Assembly (NCBI RefSeq): GCF_020618415.1
Contig: NZ_CP085345.1
Location: forward strand, 1,736,001 to 1,800,000
Reading direction: 5' to 3'
Source of the DNA: Cupriavidus sp. MP-37
GTDB taxonomy: Bacteria; Pseudomonadota; Gammaproteobacteria; Burkholderiales; Burkholderiaceae
DNA: 64,000 nt
Shown: positions 8,989 to 17,765 of the stretch, one piece after another
Position numbering within the stretch: the first letter of the stretch is position 1
Layout: every line of letters begins with the position of its first letter
Program-made: the position numbers and the translations under genes
Notes under the pieces: generated by a model
What the model was told of the DNA's origin: nothing
The model's input: the letters and a program-made list of their open reading frames with translations, nothing else
Database searches by the model: none

Positions 8989-10212
8989 ATGGCCACCTTG
9001 CCCAGCCCATCCGACGACACCCGTGGCCATGACGGGCCGCTTGCCGTGTTCCTGATCTTCCTGCGGCTCGGCCTGACCTCGTTCGGCGGTCCGGTGGCCC
9101 ACCTGGCGTACTTCCGCGAGGAGCTGGTGCGCCGCCGCCGCTGGCTCAGCGAGGCGGCCTATGCCGACGTGGTCGCGCTGTGCCAGTGCCTGCCCGGACC
9201 GGCCAGCAGCCAGACCGGCATCGCGCTGGGGCTGGCGCGCGCCGGCTATGGCGGCGCGCTGGCGGCATGGGTGGGCTTTACGCTGCCGTCGGCGCTGCTC
9301 ATGATCGTGTTCGCGCTGGGGGTGACCCATTACGGCATGGCCGCCGCGCCAGGCGCGTTGCACGGGCTGAAGCTGGTGGCGGTGGCGGTGGTGGCACAGG
9401 CCGTATGGGGCATGGCGCGGACGCTGTGCAGCGGGCCGGTGCGCATCGCCATCATGCTGGTGGCCGCCGGCACCATGCTGGCGTGGCCGGGACCGTGGTC
9501 GCAGGTGGCCCTGATGGCCGCCGCCGCGGCCGCCGGCATGGCCCTGTTGCGGCCGGCGCTGGGCGGCGCGCACGAACCGCTGCGCCTGCCGGTGACGCAT
9601 CGCGGCGGCGTGCTGGCGCTGGCGCTGTTCGCCGCGCTGCTGGCCGGCCTGCCGCTGCTGGCGCAGTGGGCCGCCGATCCGGCCGTGCGCGTGTTCGACG
9701 CCTTTTACCGCGCCGGCGCACTGGTCTTTGGCGGCGGGCACGTGGTGCTGCCGCTGCTGGATGCGGCCGTGGTGACGCCCGGCTGGGTCGGCAAGGAAAC
9801 CTTCCTGGCCGGCTACGGCGCGGCGCAGGCCATGCCCGGGCCGCTGTTCTCCTTTGCCGCCTTCCTCGGCGCCGCCATGCAGCGTCCGCCCACCGGCATT
9901 GCCGGCGGCCTGTTGTGCACGCTGGCGATCTTCCTGCCCGGCGCGCTGCTGGTGCTGGGCGCGCTGCCGTTCTGGGAAAGCCTGCGCCGCAACCGGCGCG
10001 CACAGGCGGCGCTGGCCGGCATCAATGCCGGCGTGGTCGGGCTGCTGCTGGCGGCGCTGTGGCATCCGGTCTGGACCAGCGCGGTGCAGGGTCCGCTGGA
10101 CATCGTGCTGGTGGCACTGGCGCTGGTGGCGCTGATGCGGTGGAAGCTGCCGCCGTGGCTGGTGGTGGTGGCCAGCGGCGTGGCGGGGTGGGTAGTCACT
10201 GCCGCCCTGTGA
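8989..10212 (+). CDS. chrA: chromate transporter family protein (ChrA, CHR superfamily)
   Basis: A 407-residue, highly hydrophobic inner-membrane protein of the long-chain CHR family. It has the duplicated domain structure: an N-terminal half with LTSFGGPVAHLAYFREE and LCQCLPGPASSQ, and a C-terminal half with the paired FGGGHVVLPLLD and AMPGPLFSFAAFLGA. Long-chain ChrA proteins export chromate, driven by proton motive force, and compete with sulfate; some homologues do not confer resistance. The frame is open upstream to 8803, but ATG 8989 gives the canonical short N-terminus. There is no chrB or chrC neighbour, so a resistance role is not supported by context. Confidence 0.88.
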   Translation: MATLPSPSDDTRGHDGPLAVFLIFLRLGLTSFGGPVAHLAYFREELVRRRRWLSEAAYADVVALCQCLPGPASSQTGIALGLARAGYGGALAAWVGFTLPSALLMIVFALGVTHYGMAAAPGALHGLKLVAVAVVAQAVWGMARTLCSGPVRIAIMLVAAGTMLAWPGPWSQVALMAAAAAAGMALLRPALGGAHEPLRLPVTHRGGVLALALFAALLAGLPLLAQWAADPAVRVFDAFYRAGALVFGGGHVVLPLLDAAVVTPGWVGKETFLAGYGAAQAMPGPLFSFAAFLGAAMQRPPTGIAGGLLCTLAIFLPGALLVLGALPFWESLRRNRRAQAALAGINAGVVGLLLAALWHPVWTSAVQGPLDIVLVALALVALMRWKLPPWLVVVASGVAGWVVTAAL

Positions 10213-10285
10213 GGCGGGGGACAGAGGCCGGCTTGACGTTGTAATGCGCTGTAATCCGGCCGCACCCACACCCGTTTGCACTTTC

Positions 10286-10303
10286 AAATGCGAACGATTA
10301 TCC
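10286..10303 (+). promoter_or_regulatory. candidate Fur box upstream of the flavinylation operon
   Basis: AAATGCGAACGATTATCC lies 137 bases before the first gene of the operon. In the 7-1-7 Fur representation (TGATAATnATTATCA) the core TGCGAACGATTATCC matches 10 of 14 positions. Its left half AAATGCGAA is identical to the perfect inverted repeat in front of the TonB-dependent receptor at 32752-32772. The shared half-site makes a common iron regulator likely; this is inference from pattern. Confidence 0.55.
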
Positions 10304-10439
10304 TTCTCTCTTCCGCGCGTTCGTGTGCCTGTCATGGCACACCCATGACGCCACGTGAGGTCCCAGGGACGCTCACGCTACCCGTACGCAGGCAATACCG
10401 GGCGCGGCCCGACCAGGCCGGGCCTGCCCATTCACCGCA

Positions 10440-11105
10440 ATGACCGACACCCAGCCGGCCGCCGGCCAGCAGCGCCGTGCCTTCTGGCTCAAGCATCTCC
10501 ATCAGTGGCACTGGATCAGTTCCGCGATCTGCCTGGTCGGGATGCTGCTGTTCGCGGTCACCGGCTTCACCCTGAACCACGCCGGCCAGATCGAGGCCCG
10601 GCCCGCGGTGCAGACCCGGCACGCCACGCTGCCCGCGCGCGTGCTCGACAAGGTCCGGGCCGCGGCCCCCGCCGGTGCTGCCGGTGCGGCCCGCGCGAGC
10701 GAGACCAGGGCGCCGGTGCCGGCGGTGCTGGCCGACTGGCTGGCGCAGGCGCTGGATATCGATGCCAGCGGGCGCGAGGCCGAATGGTCCGCCGACGAGA
10801 TCTACGTGGCGCTGCCGCGCCCGGGTGGCGATGCCTGGGTCAGCATCGCGCTCGACAGCGGCGAAGCGCAGTACGAGAACACCTCGCGCGGTGCCATCTC
10901 GTACCTGAACGACCTGCACAAGGGGCGCCACACCGGCGCGGCGTGGAGCCTGTTCCTGGACGCATTCGCGCTGGCCTGCTTGGTGTTCTGCGTGACCGGC
11001 CTGTTCCTGCTCAAGCTGCATGCTGGCGGGCGCGTGGCGACCTGGCCGCTGGTGGGGCTCGGGCTGGTGGTGCCGGTGCTGCTGGCGATCCTGTTTATCC
11101 ACTGA
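10440..11105 (+). CDS. PepSY-associated transmembrane protein
   Basis: A 221-residue membrane protein: helix about 26-46, a periplasmic domain (about 50-165), and two C-terminal helices (about 170-192 and 200-220). It matches the PepSY-associated TM helix family, small relatives of the PiuB/FoxB siderophore-reductase proteins. Histidines placed at the membrane edges (His19, His21, His24, His47, His160, His164) are candidate haem or metal ligands. It heads an operon of DUF2271, DUF4198, ApbE and flavoreductase genes and sits behind a Fur-like box. I infer that it passes electrons across the inner membrane. No good ribosome binding site precedes ATG 10440, so the start is slightly uncertain. 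Confidence 0.82.
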   Translation: MTDTQPAAGQQRRAFWLKHLHQWHWISSAICLVGMLLFAVTGFTLNHAGQIEARPAVQTRHATLPARVLDKVRAAAPAGAAGAARASETRAPVPAVLADWLAQALDIDASGREAEWSADEIYVALPRPGGDAWVSIALDSGEAQYENTSRGAISYLNDLHKGRHTGAAWSLFLDAFALACLVFCVTGLFLLKLHAGGRVATWPLVGLGLVVPVLLAILFIH

Positions 11106-11161
11106 TCGGTCGCGCTCGATCCGATCTTCTTCCTGCATCTCACTGACGAGGTTTCTCCGAT

Positions 11162-11686
11162 ATGCGCCGACTGCTCTCCGTCTCCCTGACCGGCATCGCC
11201 GCCGTGCCGCTGGCCGGCCCCGCGCTGGCCGCGGACCTGAACGTCAAGGTCGACATCCCGCGCCTGAGCGTGGCCGAATACCACCGGCCCTATGTGGCGA
11301 TGTGGGTCGAGCGTGCCGACCAGAGCCCGGTGCAGACCCTGGCGGTCTGGTACGACGGCAAGCTCAAGGACGGCGAGGGCACCAAGTGGCTCAAGGACAT
11401 GCGCCAGTGGTGGCGCAAGGCCGGCCGCGACCTGCACATGCCGGCCGATGGCATCTCCGGCGCCACGCGCGCGCCGGGCGAGCACAGCGTGAGCTTCAGC
11501 GATGGCAAGGCCCCGCTGGGCAAGCTGCCCGCCGGCAACTACCAGCTGGTGGTGGAGGCCGCGCGCGAAGTGGGCGGGCGCGAGCTGGTGCGCGTGCCGT
11601 TCACGTGGCCGCCGCAATCCGCACAGAGCGCCCGCGCCAAGGGCGAACACGAACTCGGCGGCGTCACCGTCGACCTGAAGCCTTAA
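11162..11686 (+). CDS. DUF2271 periplasmic protein with FMN-attachment motif
   Basis: A 174-residue exported protein with a signal peptide (residues 1-23, cleavage after ALA) and a DUF2271 domain across the rest. Residues 96-102 read DGISGAT, which fits the D-x-x-(S/T)-G-A-T motif that ApbE enzymes modify by linking FMN to the threonine, as in NqrC and RnfG; Thr102 would be the acceptor. An apbE gene lies two genes downstream. I infer a flavinylated periplasmic electron carrier. The PepSY membrane protein gene is 56 bases upstream and the DUF4198 gene 24 bases downstream. The biochemical role of DUF2271 is otherwise unestablished in what I can see. Confidence 0.85.
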   Translation: MRRLLSVSLTGIAAVPLAGPALAADLNVKVDIPRLSVAEYHRPYVAMWVERADQSPVQTLAVWYDGKLKDGEGTKWLKDMRQWWRKAGRDLHMPADGISGATRAPGEHSVSFSDGKAPLGKLPAGNYQLVVEAAREVGGRELVRVPFTWPPQSAQSARAKGEHELGGVTVDLKP

Positions 11687-11710
11687 CTCGTCCCGTCCCG
11701 GAGCCCGACC

Positions 11711-12550
11711 ATGAAACCTTCCCTGATGTCCGCCGCTTCTTCCCGCCTGGCGGTGCGCGCCGCCGTCCTGGCCCTCGCCGCGCTCGCGCCGCTGGCCGCC
11801 CACGCGCACCGCCAGTGGCTGCTGCCGTCGGCCACCGTGCTGTCCGGCAGCGACCCGTGGGTGACCGTGGACGCCGCGGTCTCGAACGACCTGTTCTACT
11901 TCGAGCACGTGCCGATGCGGCTCGACAACCTGCAGGTGACCGCCCCCGACGGCAGCGCGGTCAAGGCCGAGAACGCGGCCACCGGCAAGTACCGCAGCAC
12001 CTTCGACCTGCACCTGACCCAGCCGGGCACCTATCGCGTGGCGGTGGTCAACAACGGCCTGTTCGCCAGCTACAAGGTCGACGGGCAGGCCAAGCGCTGG
12101 CGCGGCAGCGCCGAGAACTTCGCCAGGGAAGTCCCGGCCAACGCGCAGGACCTGCAGGTCACGCAGGCCGAGGGCCGCATCGAATCCTTCGTCACCGCCG
12201 GCAAGCCCAGCGACAAGGGCCTGCGCCCCGTCGGCCGCGGCCTCGAGCTGGCGCCGATCACGCATCCGAACGACCTGGTCGCCGGCGACACCGCCAGCTT
12301 CCGCCTGCTGCTCGACGGCAAGCCCGCCAGCAACCTGAAGGTCGCCGTGGTGCCGGGCGGCATCCGCTACCGCGACCAGCTGCAGGAGTTCAGCGCCACC
12401 ACCGACGCCGACGGCAAGTTCAGCGTCAAGTGGCCGGCCCCCGGCATGTACTGGATGGAAGCCGAAGTGAAGGACGACAAGACCACCTTCAAGCAGGCCA
12501 AGTCGCGCCGCGCCGTCTATGCGGTGACGGTGGAAGTGCTGCCGCAATAA
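11711..12550 (+). CDS. DUF4198 domain-containing periplasmic protein
   Basis: A 279-residue exported protein. Residues 1-32 form a signal peptide ending AAHA, so the mature protein would begin with HRQW, a histidine that could bind metal. The rest matches the DUF4198 family (beta-rich, related to CbiK/NikK-type nickel/cobalt-associated periplasmic proteins), with LFYFEHVPMRLDNLQV and GMYWMEAEVKDD as recognisable segments. GGAG lies 9 bases before the ATG. The gene is within the PepSY-DUF2271-ApbE operon, suggesting a metal-handling or periplasmic scaffold role. Function is inferred from context only. Confidence 0.83.
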   Translation: MKPSLMSAASSRLAVRAAVLALAALAPLAAHAHRQWLLPSATVLSGSDPWVTVDAAVSNDLFYFEHVPMRLDNLQVTAPDGSAVKAENAATGKYRSTFDLHLTQPGTYRVAVVNNGLFASYKVDGQAKRWRGSAENFAREVPANAQDLQVTQAEGRIESFVTAGKPSDKGLRPVGRGLELAPITHPNDLVAGDTASFRLLLDGKPASNLKVAVVPGGIRYRDQLQEFSATTDADGKFSVKWPAPGMYWMEAEVKDDKTTFKQAKSRRAVYAVTVEVLPQ

Positions 12551-12564
12551 GCCGGTTAAGCCGG

Positions 12565-13581
12565 ATGCCGGACTTGAACCGCGTCCTGGTTCCCGTGGCG
12601 CTGTCCGCGCCGCCGCTGCCGCCGGCGCCCGAGGCGCGCTTGCAGCGCTGGGGCGGACAGACCATGGGCACCAGCTGGACGGTGGCCGCGCTGTTGCCGC
12701 CGGGCGCGGACGGCCATGCCATCGCCGCCGGCATCCAGTCGGTGCTCGCGCGCGTGATTTCGCAGATGAGCAACTGGGAGGCGGATTCGGACCTGAGCCG
12801 CTTCAACCGCGCGCCGCCGGGCACCTGGCACGCCTTGCCGGCAGACTGCTTCGCGGTGCTGCGGACCGCATTGCAAGTCGCACGCGACAGCGGCGGCGCC
12901 TATGACCCCAGTGCCGGTCCGCTGGTCGACCTGTGGGGCTTCGGTCCCGCCCCCGCGCGCCGCGCACCGCCGTCGCCTGACGAAGTCCAGGCCGCGCGCG
13001 GCCGTTGCGGCTGGGCCCGCGTCGAAGTCGATGCCGCGGGCCAGCGCGCCCGCCAGCCGGGCGGCGTGGCGCTGGATTTCTGCGCCATCGCCAAGGGCTT
13101 CGCCGTCGACGCGGTGGCGCGCTACCTGTGCGAACAGGGGCTGGACCACCATCTGACCGAGATCGGCGGCGAACTGCGCGGCCATGGCGTCAAGCCCGAC
13201 GGTATGCCGTGGTGGGTCGCGCTGGAGGCGCCGCCGGGGCCGGGCAGCGATGGCGCGCAGCAAACGCTGGTCGCGCTGCACGGGCTGTCCGTGGCCACCT
13301 CCGGCGACTACCGGCGCTACTTCGACAGCGATGGCCGCCGCTATGCCCATACCATCGATCCGCGCACCGGCTATCCGGCCAGCCACGCGCTGGCCTCGGT
13401 CACGGTGATCCATCCGCAGTGCATGCTGGCCGATGCGCTGTCCACCGCGCTGACCGTGCTGGGCCCCGACGCCGGCATGGCGCACGCGCGCCGCCACGGC
13501 ATTGCCGCGCGCTTCCTGGTGCGCAGCGCGGACGGCTTTCTCGAACATCTTTCGCCGGCCTTTGCCGCGATGCTGGCATGA
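12565..13581 (+). CDS. apbE: FAD:protein FMN transferase (ApbE family)
   Basis: A 338-residue ApbE-type flavin transferase, which uses FAD to attach FMN to threonine in exported proteins. Family motifs appear in order: QTMGTSWTV (32-40), the acidic Mg/FAD region FCAIAKGFAVDAVARYL, EIGGELRGHG, SGDYRRYF and HTIDPRTGYP. ATG 12565 is 14 bases after the DUF4198 stop. The N-terminus (about 30 Pro-rich residues) lacks an obvious signal peptide or lipobox, which is unusual for an enzyme that normally works outside the cytoplasm. A longer N-terminus in frame would run into the previous gene. The stop overlaps the flavoreductase start (ATGA). The probable substrate is the DUF2271 protein. Confidence 0.92.
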   Translation: MPDLNRVLVPVALSAPPLPPAPEARLQRWGGQTMGTSWTVAALLPPGADGHAIAAGIQSVLARVISQMSNWEADSDLSRFNRAPPGTWHALPADCFAVLRTALQVARDSGGAYDPSAGPLVDLWGFGPAPARRAPPSPDEVQAARGRCGWARVEVDAAGQRARQPGGVALDFCAIAKGFAVDAVARYLCEQGLDHHLTEIGGELRGHGVKPDGMPWWVALEAPPGPGSDGAQQTLVALHGLSVATSGDYRRYFDSDGRRYAHTIDPRTGYPASHALASVTVIHPQCMLADALSTALTVLGPDAGMAHARRHGIAARFLVRSADGFLEHLSPAFAAMLA

Positions 13582-15176
13582 GCCGCCGCGCCATGCCGTC
13601 CGCCATCGCCGGTGCCGGCTGGCTTGCCGTGGCCGGCGGCTTGACGTTGTCCGTGCTGGGGCCGTCGCGCCTGGCCATGGCCGCCGGGGTGGTCGCCGCG
13701 TACGCGGGGTTCTGCGGCGCGGTGGTGGCCCACTATCGCCAACGGCGCGCCAGGGTGGCGGCGCTGGCCGGCACGGGCGACGGCGCGACGCTGGTGGTCT
13801 ATGCCAGCCAGACCGGGTTTGCCGAGCAGCTCGCGCTGCAGACTGCCAGCGCGCTGCAGGGCGCGGGCATGCCGGTGCAGCTGCTGTCGCTGGCCGATCT
13901 GGATGGCCGGCGCCTGCGGGCATGCCGCCAGGCCTTGTTCGTGGTCAGCACCACCGGCGAGGGCGACGCCCCGGACAGCGCGTCGGGCTTCGCGCGCCGC
14001 CTGCTGGCGGGCGCCGATGGCCTGCACGCGCTGCGCTACGGCATCCTCGCGCTCGGCGACAGCAGCTACGCGCGCTTCTGCGCCTTCGGCCACGCGCTGG
14101 AGGCGTGGCTGCGGCGCCATCGCGCCCAGCCTCTGTTCGACCTGATCGAAGTCGACAACGGCGACGCCGGTGCGCTGCGCCACTGGCAGAACCACCTGTC
14201 GGCGCTGAGCGGCGGCGCCGAGATCGCCGACTGGGAGCGCCCGCGCTATGACGACTGGCGGCTGGCGCAGCGCCGCCACCTGAATCCCGGCAGCCAGGGC
14301 GCGCCCGCCTTCCATCTGGTCCTGGCGCCACCGGACGGCGCGGCCCTGGACTGGCAGGCCGGCGACATTGCCGAGGTCGGCCCCTGCCACGCGCCGGCCG
14401 AGGTCGAGCGGCTGCTGGCGCGGCTTGACCTGGATGGCGCCACCCCGGTGCGCTGCGATGGCGCCGACACCACCCTGGCCGCGGCCATGGCCACGCGCAT
14501 GCCGCTGCCCGCGCCGCACTTTGCCGCGATGCAGGGCCTGGCGCCGCAGCAACTGGTGGATGCGCTGGCGCCGCTGCCGCACCGCGAGTATTCGATCGCC
14601 TCGCTGCCGCGCGACGGCCGGCTCGAGCTGCTGGTGCGCCAGACCCGCCATGACGACGGCCGCCTCGGCCTGGCTTCGGGCTGGCTGACCGAGCACGCTC
14701 CGGTGGGCAGCCGCATCGCGCTGCGCATCCGCACCAATCGCAGTTTCCATCCGCCGGCCGGCGACCGGCCGCTGATCCTAATCGGCAACGGCACCGGGCT
14801 GGCCGGGCTGCGGGCCCAGCTCAAGGCCCGCGCCGCGGCCGGGCGGCGCCGCAACTGGCTGCTGTTCGGCGAGCGCTCGGCTCGGCATGACGCCTTCTTT
14901 GCCGAGGAACTGGCCGGCTGGCTCGCGGAAGGCACGCTGGCGCGGGTGGACCACGCCTGGTCGCGCGACGGTGGCGCGCCGCGCTATGTGCAGGACGCCC
15001 TGCGCATGCAGGCGGATGCGGTGCGGCAATGGGTCGCCGACGGCGCCGCCATCTACGTCTGCGGCAGCCTGCAGGGCATGGCCGGCGGCGTCCATGAGGC
15101 GCTGGCCGAAATCCTGGGCGAGGACGCCCTGCGCCGCCTCGCCGACGACGGCCGCTACCGGCGCGACGTCTACTAG
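13578..15176 (+). CDS. membrane-anchored NADPH flavodoxin reductase (CysJ-like)
   Basis: A 532-residue fusion. Two N-terminal transmembrane helices (about 7-27 and 33-53) precede a flavodoxin-like FMN domain (about 70-210, with YASQTG, STTGEGD and LGDSSYARFC). A CysJ/cytochrome P450 reductase type FAD-NADP module follows (FAD motif around Arg336, Tyr338 and Ser339; NADPH motif GNGTGLAG near 403-410; YVCGS near 493-497). Such proteins move electrons from NADPH through FAD and FMN. Anchoring at the inner membrane next to a PepSY protein suggests donation to a transmembrane or periplasmic acceptor instead of sulfite. It is coupled to apbE by ATGA overlap and is the last gene of the operon. Confidence 0.88.
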   Translation: MSRRAMPSAIAGAGWLAVAGGLTLSVLGPSRLAMAAGVVAAYAGFCGAVVAHYRQRRARVAALAGTGDGATLVVYASQTGFAEQLALQTASALQGAGMPVQLLSLADLDGRRLRACRQALFVVSTTGEGDAPDSASGFARRLLAGADGLHALRYGILALGDSSYARFCAFGHALEAWLRRHRAQPLFDLIEVDNGDAGALRHWQNHLSALSGGAEIADWERPRYDDWRLAQRRHLNPGSQGAPAFHLVLAPPDGAALDWQAGDIAEVGPCHAPAEVERLLARLDLDGATPVRCDGADTTLAAAMATRMPLPAPHFAAMQGLAPQQLVDALAPLPHREYSIASLPRDGRLELLVRQTRHDDGRLGLASGWLTEHAPVGSRIALRIRTNRSFHPPAGDRPLILIGNGTGLAGLRAQLKARAAAGRRRNWLLFGERSARHDAFFAEELAGWLAEGTLARVDHAWSRDGGAPRYVQDALRMQADAVRQWVADGAAIYVCGSLQGMAGGVHEALAEILGEDALRRLADDGRYRRDVY

Positions 15177-15308
15177 CATCCGGCCGCTGGTGCCGCTGGC
15201 CACGCGGCGTGCGGAGATCGGCCGCGGCGCTCGCGCGCCGGCCGGCCATGCACTATCTTCGGTGTGAACTGCAAGACATCTGCAGCCATCACAACACGAG
15301 GAGACCCG

Positions 15309-17735
15309 ATGTTACGCACCCCCCGCCGCCTGGCCGCTGCGCTGGCCCTGCTCGCCACCACTATCCCCGCGGCCATGGCCGAAGCGCCTGCCCGGCAGCA
15401 GACCTTCGCCGTACCCGGCCTCGAAAAGCCCGCCAGCGTGCTGGTCGACCGCTGGGGCGTGCCGCATATCTATGCCGGCACGCTCTACGACGCCTTCTAT
15501 GCGCAGGGCTTCATGGCCGCGCGCGACCGCCTGTGGCAGATCGACCTGTGGCGCAAGCGCGGCCTCGGCGAGATGGCCAAAGACTTTGGTCCGGCCTACG
15601 CCGATGGCGACCGCATGGCGCGCGCGGTGCTGTTCCGCGGCGACATGTACCGCGAATGGCTGGCCTACGGCAGCGACGCCAAGCGCGTGGCCGAGGCCTT
15701 TGTCGCGGGGGTGAACGCCTACGTGGCGCTGACCGAGCAGAAGCCGGAGCTGCTGCCGCCGGAGTTCCGCAAGCTCAACTACAAGCCGGCACGCTGGCGC
15801 GCGGAAGATATCGTGCGCATCCGCCATCACGGCCTGACGCTGAATTTCACCGGCGAGATCGACCGCGCCCGCCTCTACTGCGAGGCCAAGGAGCAGGCGG
15901 CGCGCGCCGACTGGCTGCGCCGCGAGCTCGATCCGCAGATCGAACCGCGGCTCAACCCCGGCCTCGACCCCTGCACCGTGCCCGCGGCCGAACTGCGCCG
16001 CGCCTACGAACTGGCCACCGCCGCCGCGCGCTTCCCCAAGGAAGCCTGGGGCGACGCGAAGGCCGCCGGCATCCCGCTCGACCAGCTCTACGCCGTGGTC
16101 GATGCCAACAGCGATACCGGCCGCAGCCTGGGCTCGAACAACTGGGTCATCGGCGGCAAGCGCACCACCACCGGCCGCCCGATCCTGGCCAACGACCCGC
16201 ACCGCTCGCACGGCGCGCCCAGCCTGCGCTACATCAGCCACCTGAACGCACCGGGGATGTCGGTGATCGGCGCCGGCGAGCCGTTCCTGCCGGGCATCTC
16301 GATCGGGCACAACGGCACCATCGCCTTTGGCCTGACGCGCTTCTACATGGACCAGGAAGACCTGTACGGCTACGAGCTGAACCCGGCCAACCCGCGCGAG
16401 TACAAATACAAGGGCCGCTGGGAGCCGATCGAGACCATCACCGAAGATATCGTGGTGAAGGGCGAGCCCGCGCCGCGCAAGGTCACGCTGGACTTCACCC
16501 GCCACGGCCCGGTGCTGGTGTCCGGGTCCGGGCATGCATGGGCGCTGCGCGCTGCGTGGCTGGACAACGGCATGGCGCCGTATTTCGGGTCGATGGACTA
16601 CATGCGCGCGCGCAACTGGGACCAGTTCCGCGCCGCCATGAACCGCTGGGGCGCGCCGGGCGAGAACCAGGTCTATGCCGATACCGCCGGCAATATCGGC
16701 TGGATCCCGGGCGGGCTGACCGTCAAGCGTCCCAACTGGGACGGCCTGACACCGGTGGCCGGCGACGGCCGCTATGAATGGGCCGGCTACCGCAACATGG
16801 ACGAACTGCCGTGGGCCTACAACCCCGCGCCGGGCTATATCGTCACCGCCAACGAAAACAACATCCCGCCCGAGCACCCGGCCGCGAAGCTGGGCGTGGG
16901 CTACGAATGGAGCGACAGTTCGCGCGCGCGCCGGCTGAAGGCGGTGGTCGGCGCCAATCCGCGCAGCTCGGTGCAGGATTCGATGGCGTGGCAGAACGAC
17001 ACCGTGTCGCTGCCGGCGCAGCGCGTGGTGGCGCTGTTGCAGGACGTGCGCAGCGACGACGCGCAACTGGCGCGCGGGCTCGAGCTGCTGCGTGGCTGGA
17101 ACGGCAACGAACGCGCCGACAGCGCGGCCGCGGCGCTGTTCGAGGTCTGGTTCAGCAAGCACCTGCGCCAGGCCGTGGTGCGCGCCGCGCTGCCGCCCGA
17201 AGCCGCGCGCCTGGTCGGTGCGGGCGATGCCGCGCGCGTGGTCGCGGTGCTGGAGCAGCCCGGGCCGTGGATGCCGCTGGAACGCCGCAACGCGGTGATG
17301 CTCGAATCGCTGAAGGCCGCCATGGCCGAGGTCGAAGCCAAACTCGGCCCGGACCCGCGCGGCTGGCAATGGGGCAAGCTCCACACCGCCGTGTTCACGC
17401 ATCCGCTGGACCCGATCCTGAGCGATGCCGAACGCCAGCAGTTCAACGTCAACGCCGGCCCGATCGGCGGCTCGGCCTTCACGCCGATGAACACCAGCTA
17501 CCGCAACAACGATTTCCGGCTGACCGCCGGCGCGTCGTTCCGCATGGTGCTGGATGTCGGCAACTGGGACGCCTCGCGCGTGATCAACACGCCGGGGCAG
17601 TCAGGCAACCCCGCCAGCGCGCACTACCGCGACCTGGCGCCGTTGTGGGCCAAGGGCGAGTATTTCCCGCTGGTCTATACGCGCAAGGCGGTGGAGAGGG
17701 CGAGCCGGGAGAGGGTGGAGCTGGTGCCGCAGTAA
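15309..17735 (+). CDS. penicillin acylase family Ntn hydrolase (possible acyl-homoserine-lactone acylase)
   Basis: An 808-residue exported precursor. Residues 1-24 form a signal peptide, then come an alpha-chain region, a linker, and the beta chain beginning at the catalytic N-terminal serine Ser276 in GSNNW, the hallmark of autocatalytic cleavage in the penicillin G acylase superfamily. NDPH (about 298-301) and later asparagine-containing segments such as TANENN are also typical. Members cleave amide-linked acyl chains: penicillins, AHL signals (PvdQ/QuiP type) or siderophore precursors. GAGGAG precedes ATG 15309. The iron-linked operon upstream recalls PvdQ, which matures a siderophore, but substrate cannot be called from sequence. 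Confidence 0.88.
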   Translation: MLRTPRRLAAALALLATTIPAAMAEAPARQQTFAVPGLEKPASVLVDRWGVPHIYAGTLYDAFYAQGFMAARDRLWQIDLWRKRGLGEMAKDFGPAYADGDRMARAVLFRGDMYREWLAYGSDAKRVAEAFVAGVNAYVALTEQKPELLPPEFRKLNYKPARWRAEDIVRIRHHGLTLNFTGEIDRARLYCEAKEQAARADWLRRELDPQIEPRLNPGLDPCTVPAAELRRAYELATAAARFPKEAWGDAKAAGIPLDQLYAVVDANSDTGRSLGSNNWVIGGKRTTTGRPILANDPHRSHGAPSLRYISHLNAPGMSVIGAGEPFLPGISIGHNGTIAFGLTRFYMDQEDLYGYELNPANPREYKYKGRWEPIETITEDIVVKGEPAPRKVTLDFTRHGPVLVSGSGHAWALRAAWLDNGMAPYFGSMDYMRARNWDQFRAAMNRWGAPGENQVYADTAGNIGWIPGGLTVKRPNWDGLTPVAGDGRYEWAGYRNMDELPWAYNPAPGYIVTANENNIPPEHPAAKLGVGYEWSDSSRARRLKAVVGANPRSSVQDSMAWQNDTVSLPAQRVVALLQDVRSDDAQLARGLELLRGWNGNERADSAAAALFEVWFSKHLRQAVVRAALPPEAARLVGAGDAARVVAVLEQPGPWMPLERRNAVMLESLKAAMAEVEAKLGPDPRGWQWGKLHTAVFTHPLDPILSDAERQQFNVNAGPIGGSAFTPMNTSYRNNDFRLTAGASFRMVLDVGNWDASRVINTPGQSGNPASAHYRDLAPLWAKGEYFPLVYTRKAVERASRERVELVPQ

Positions 17736-17765
17736 TTCTCTAGCTTCCCAAATCCCGCTTGTGTA

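Noticed and set aside
10213..10235. GGGGGACAGA words near 8.7, 10.2 and 30.2 kb as a repeat family
   Set aside because: The match is only about 10-12 bases in GC-rich sequence and lacks a consistent palindrome, so it could be chance.
11711..12550. Assigning the DUF4198 protein as a nickel/cobalt transporter subunit
   Set aside because: There are no CbiM/NikM-type transport genes beside it; the context is redox and iron.
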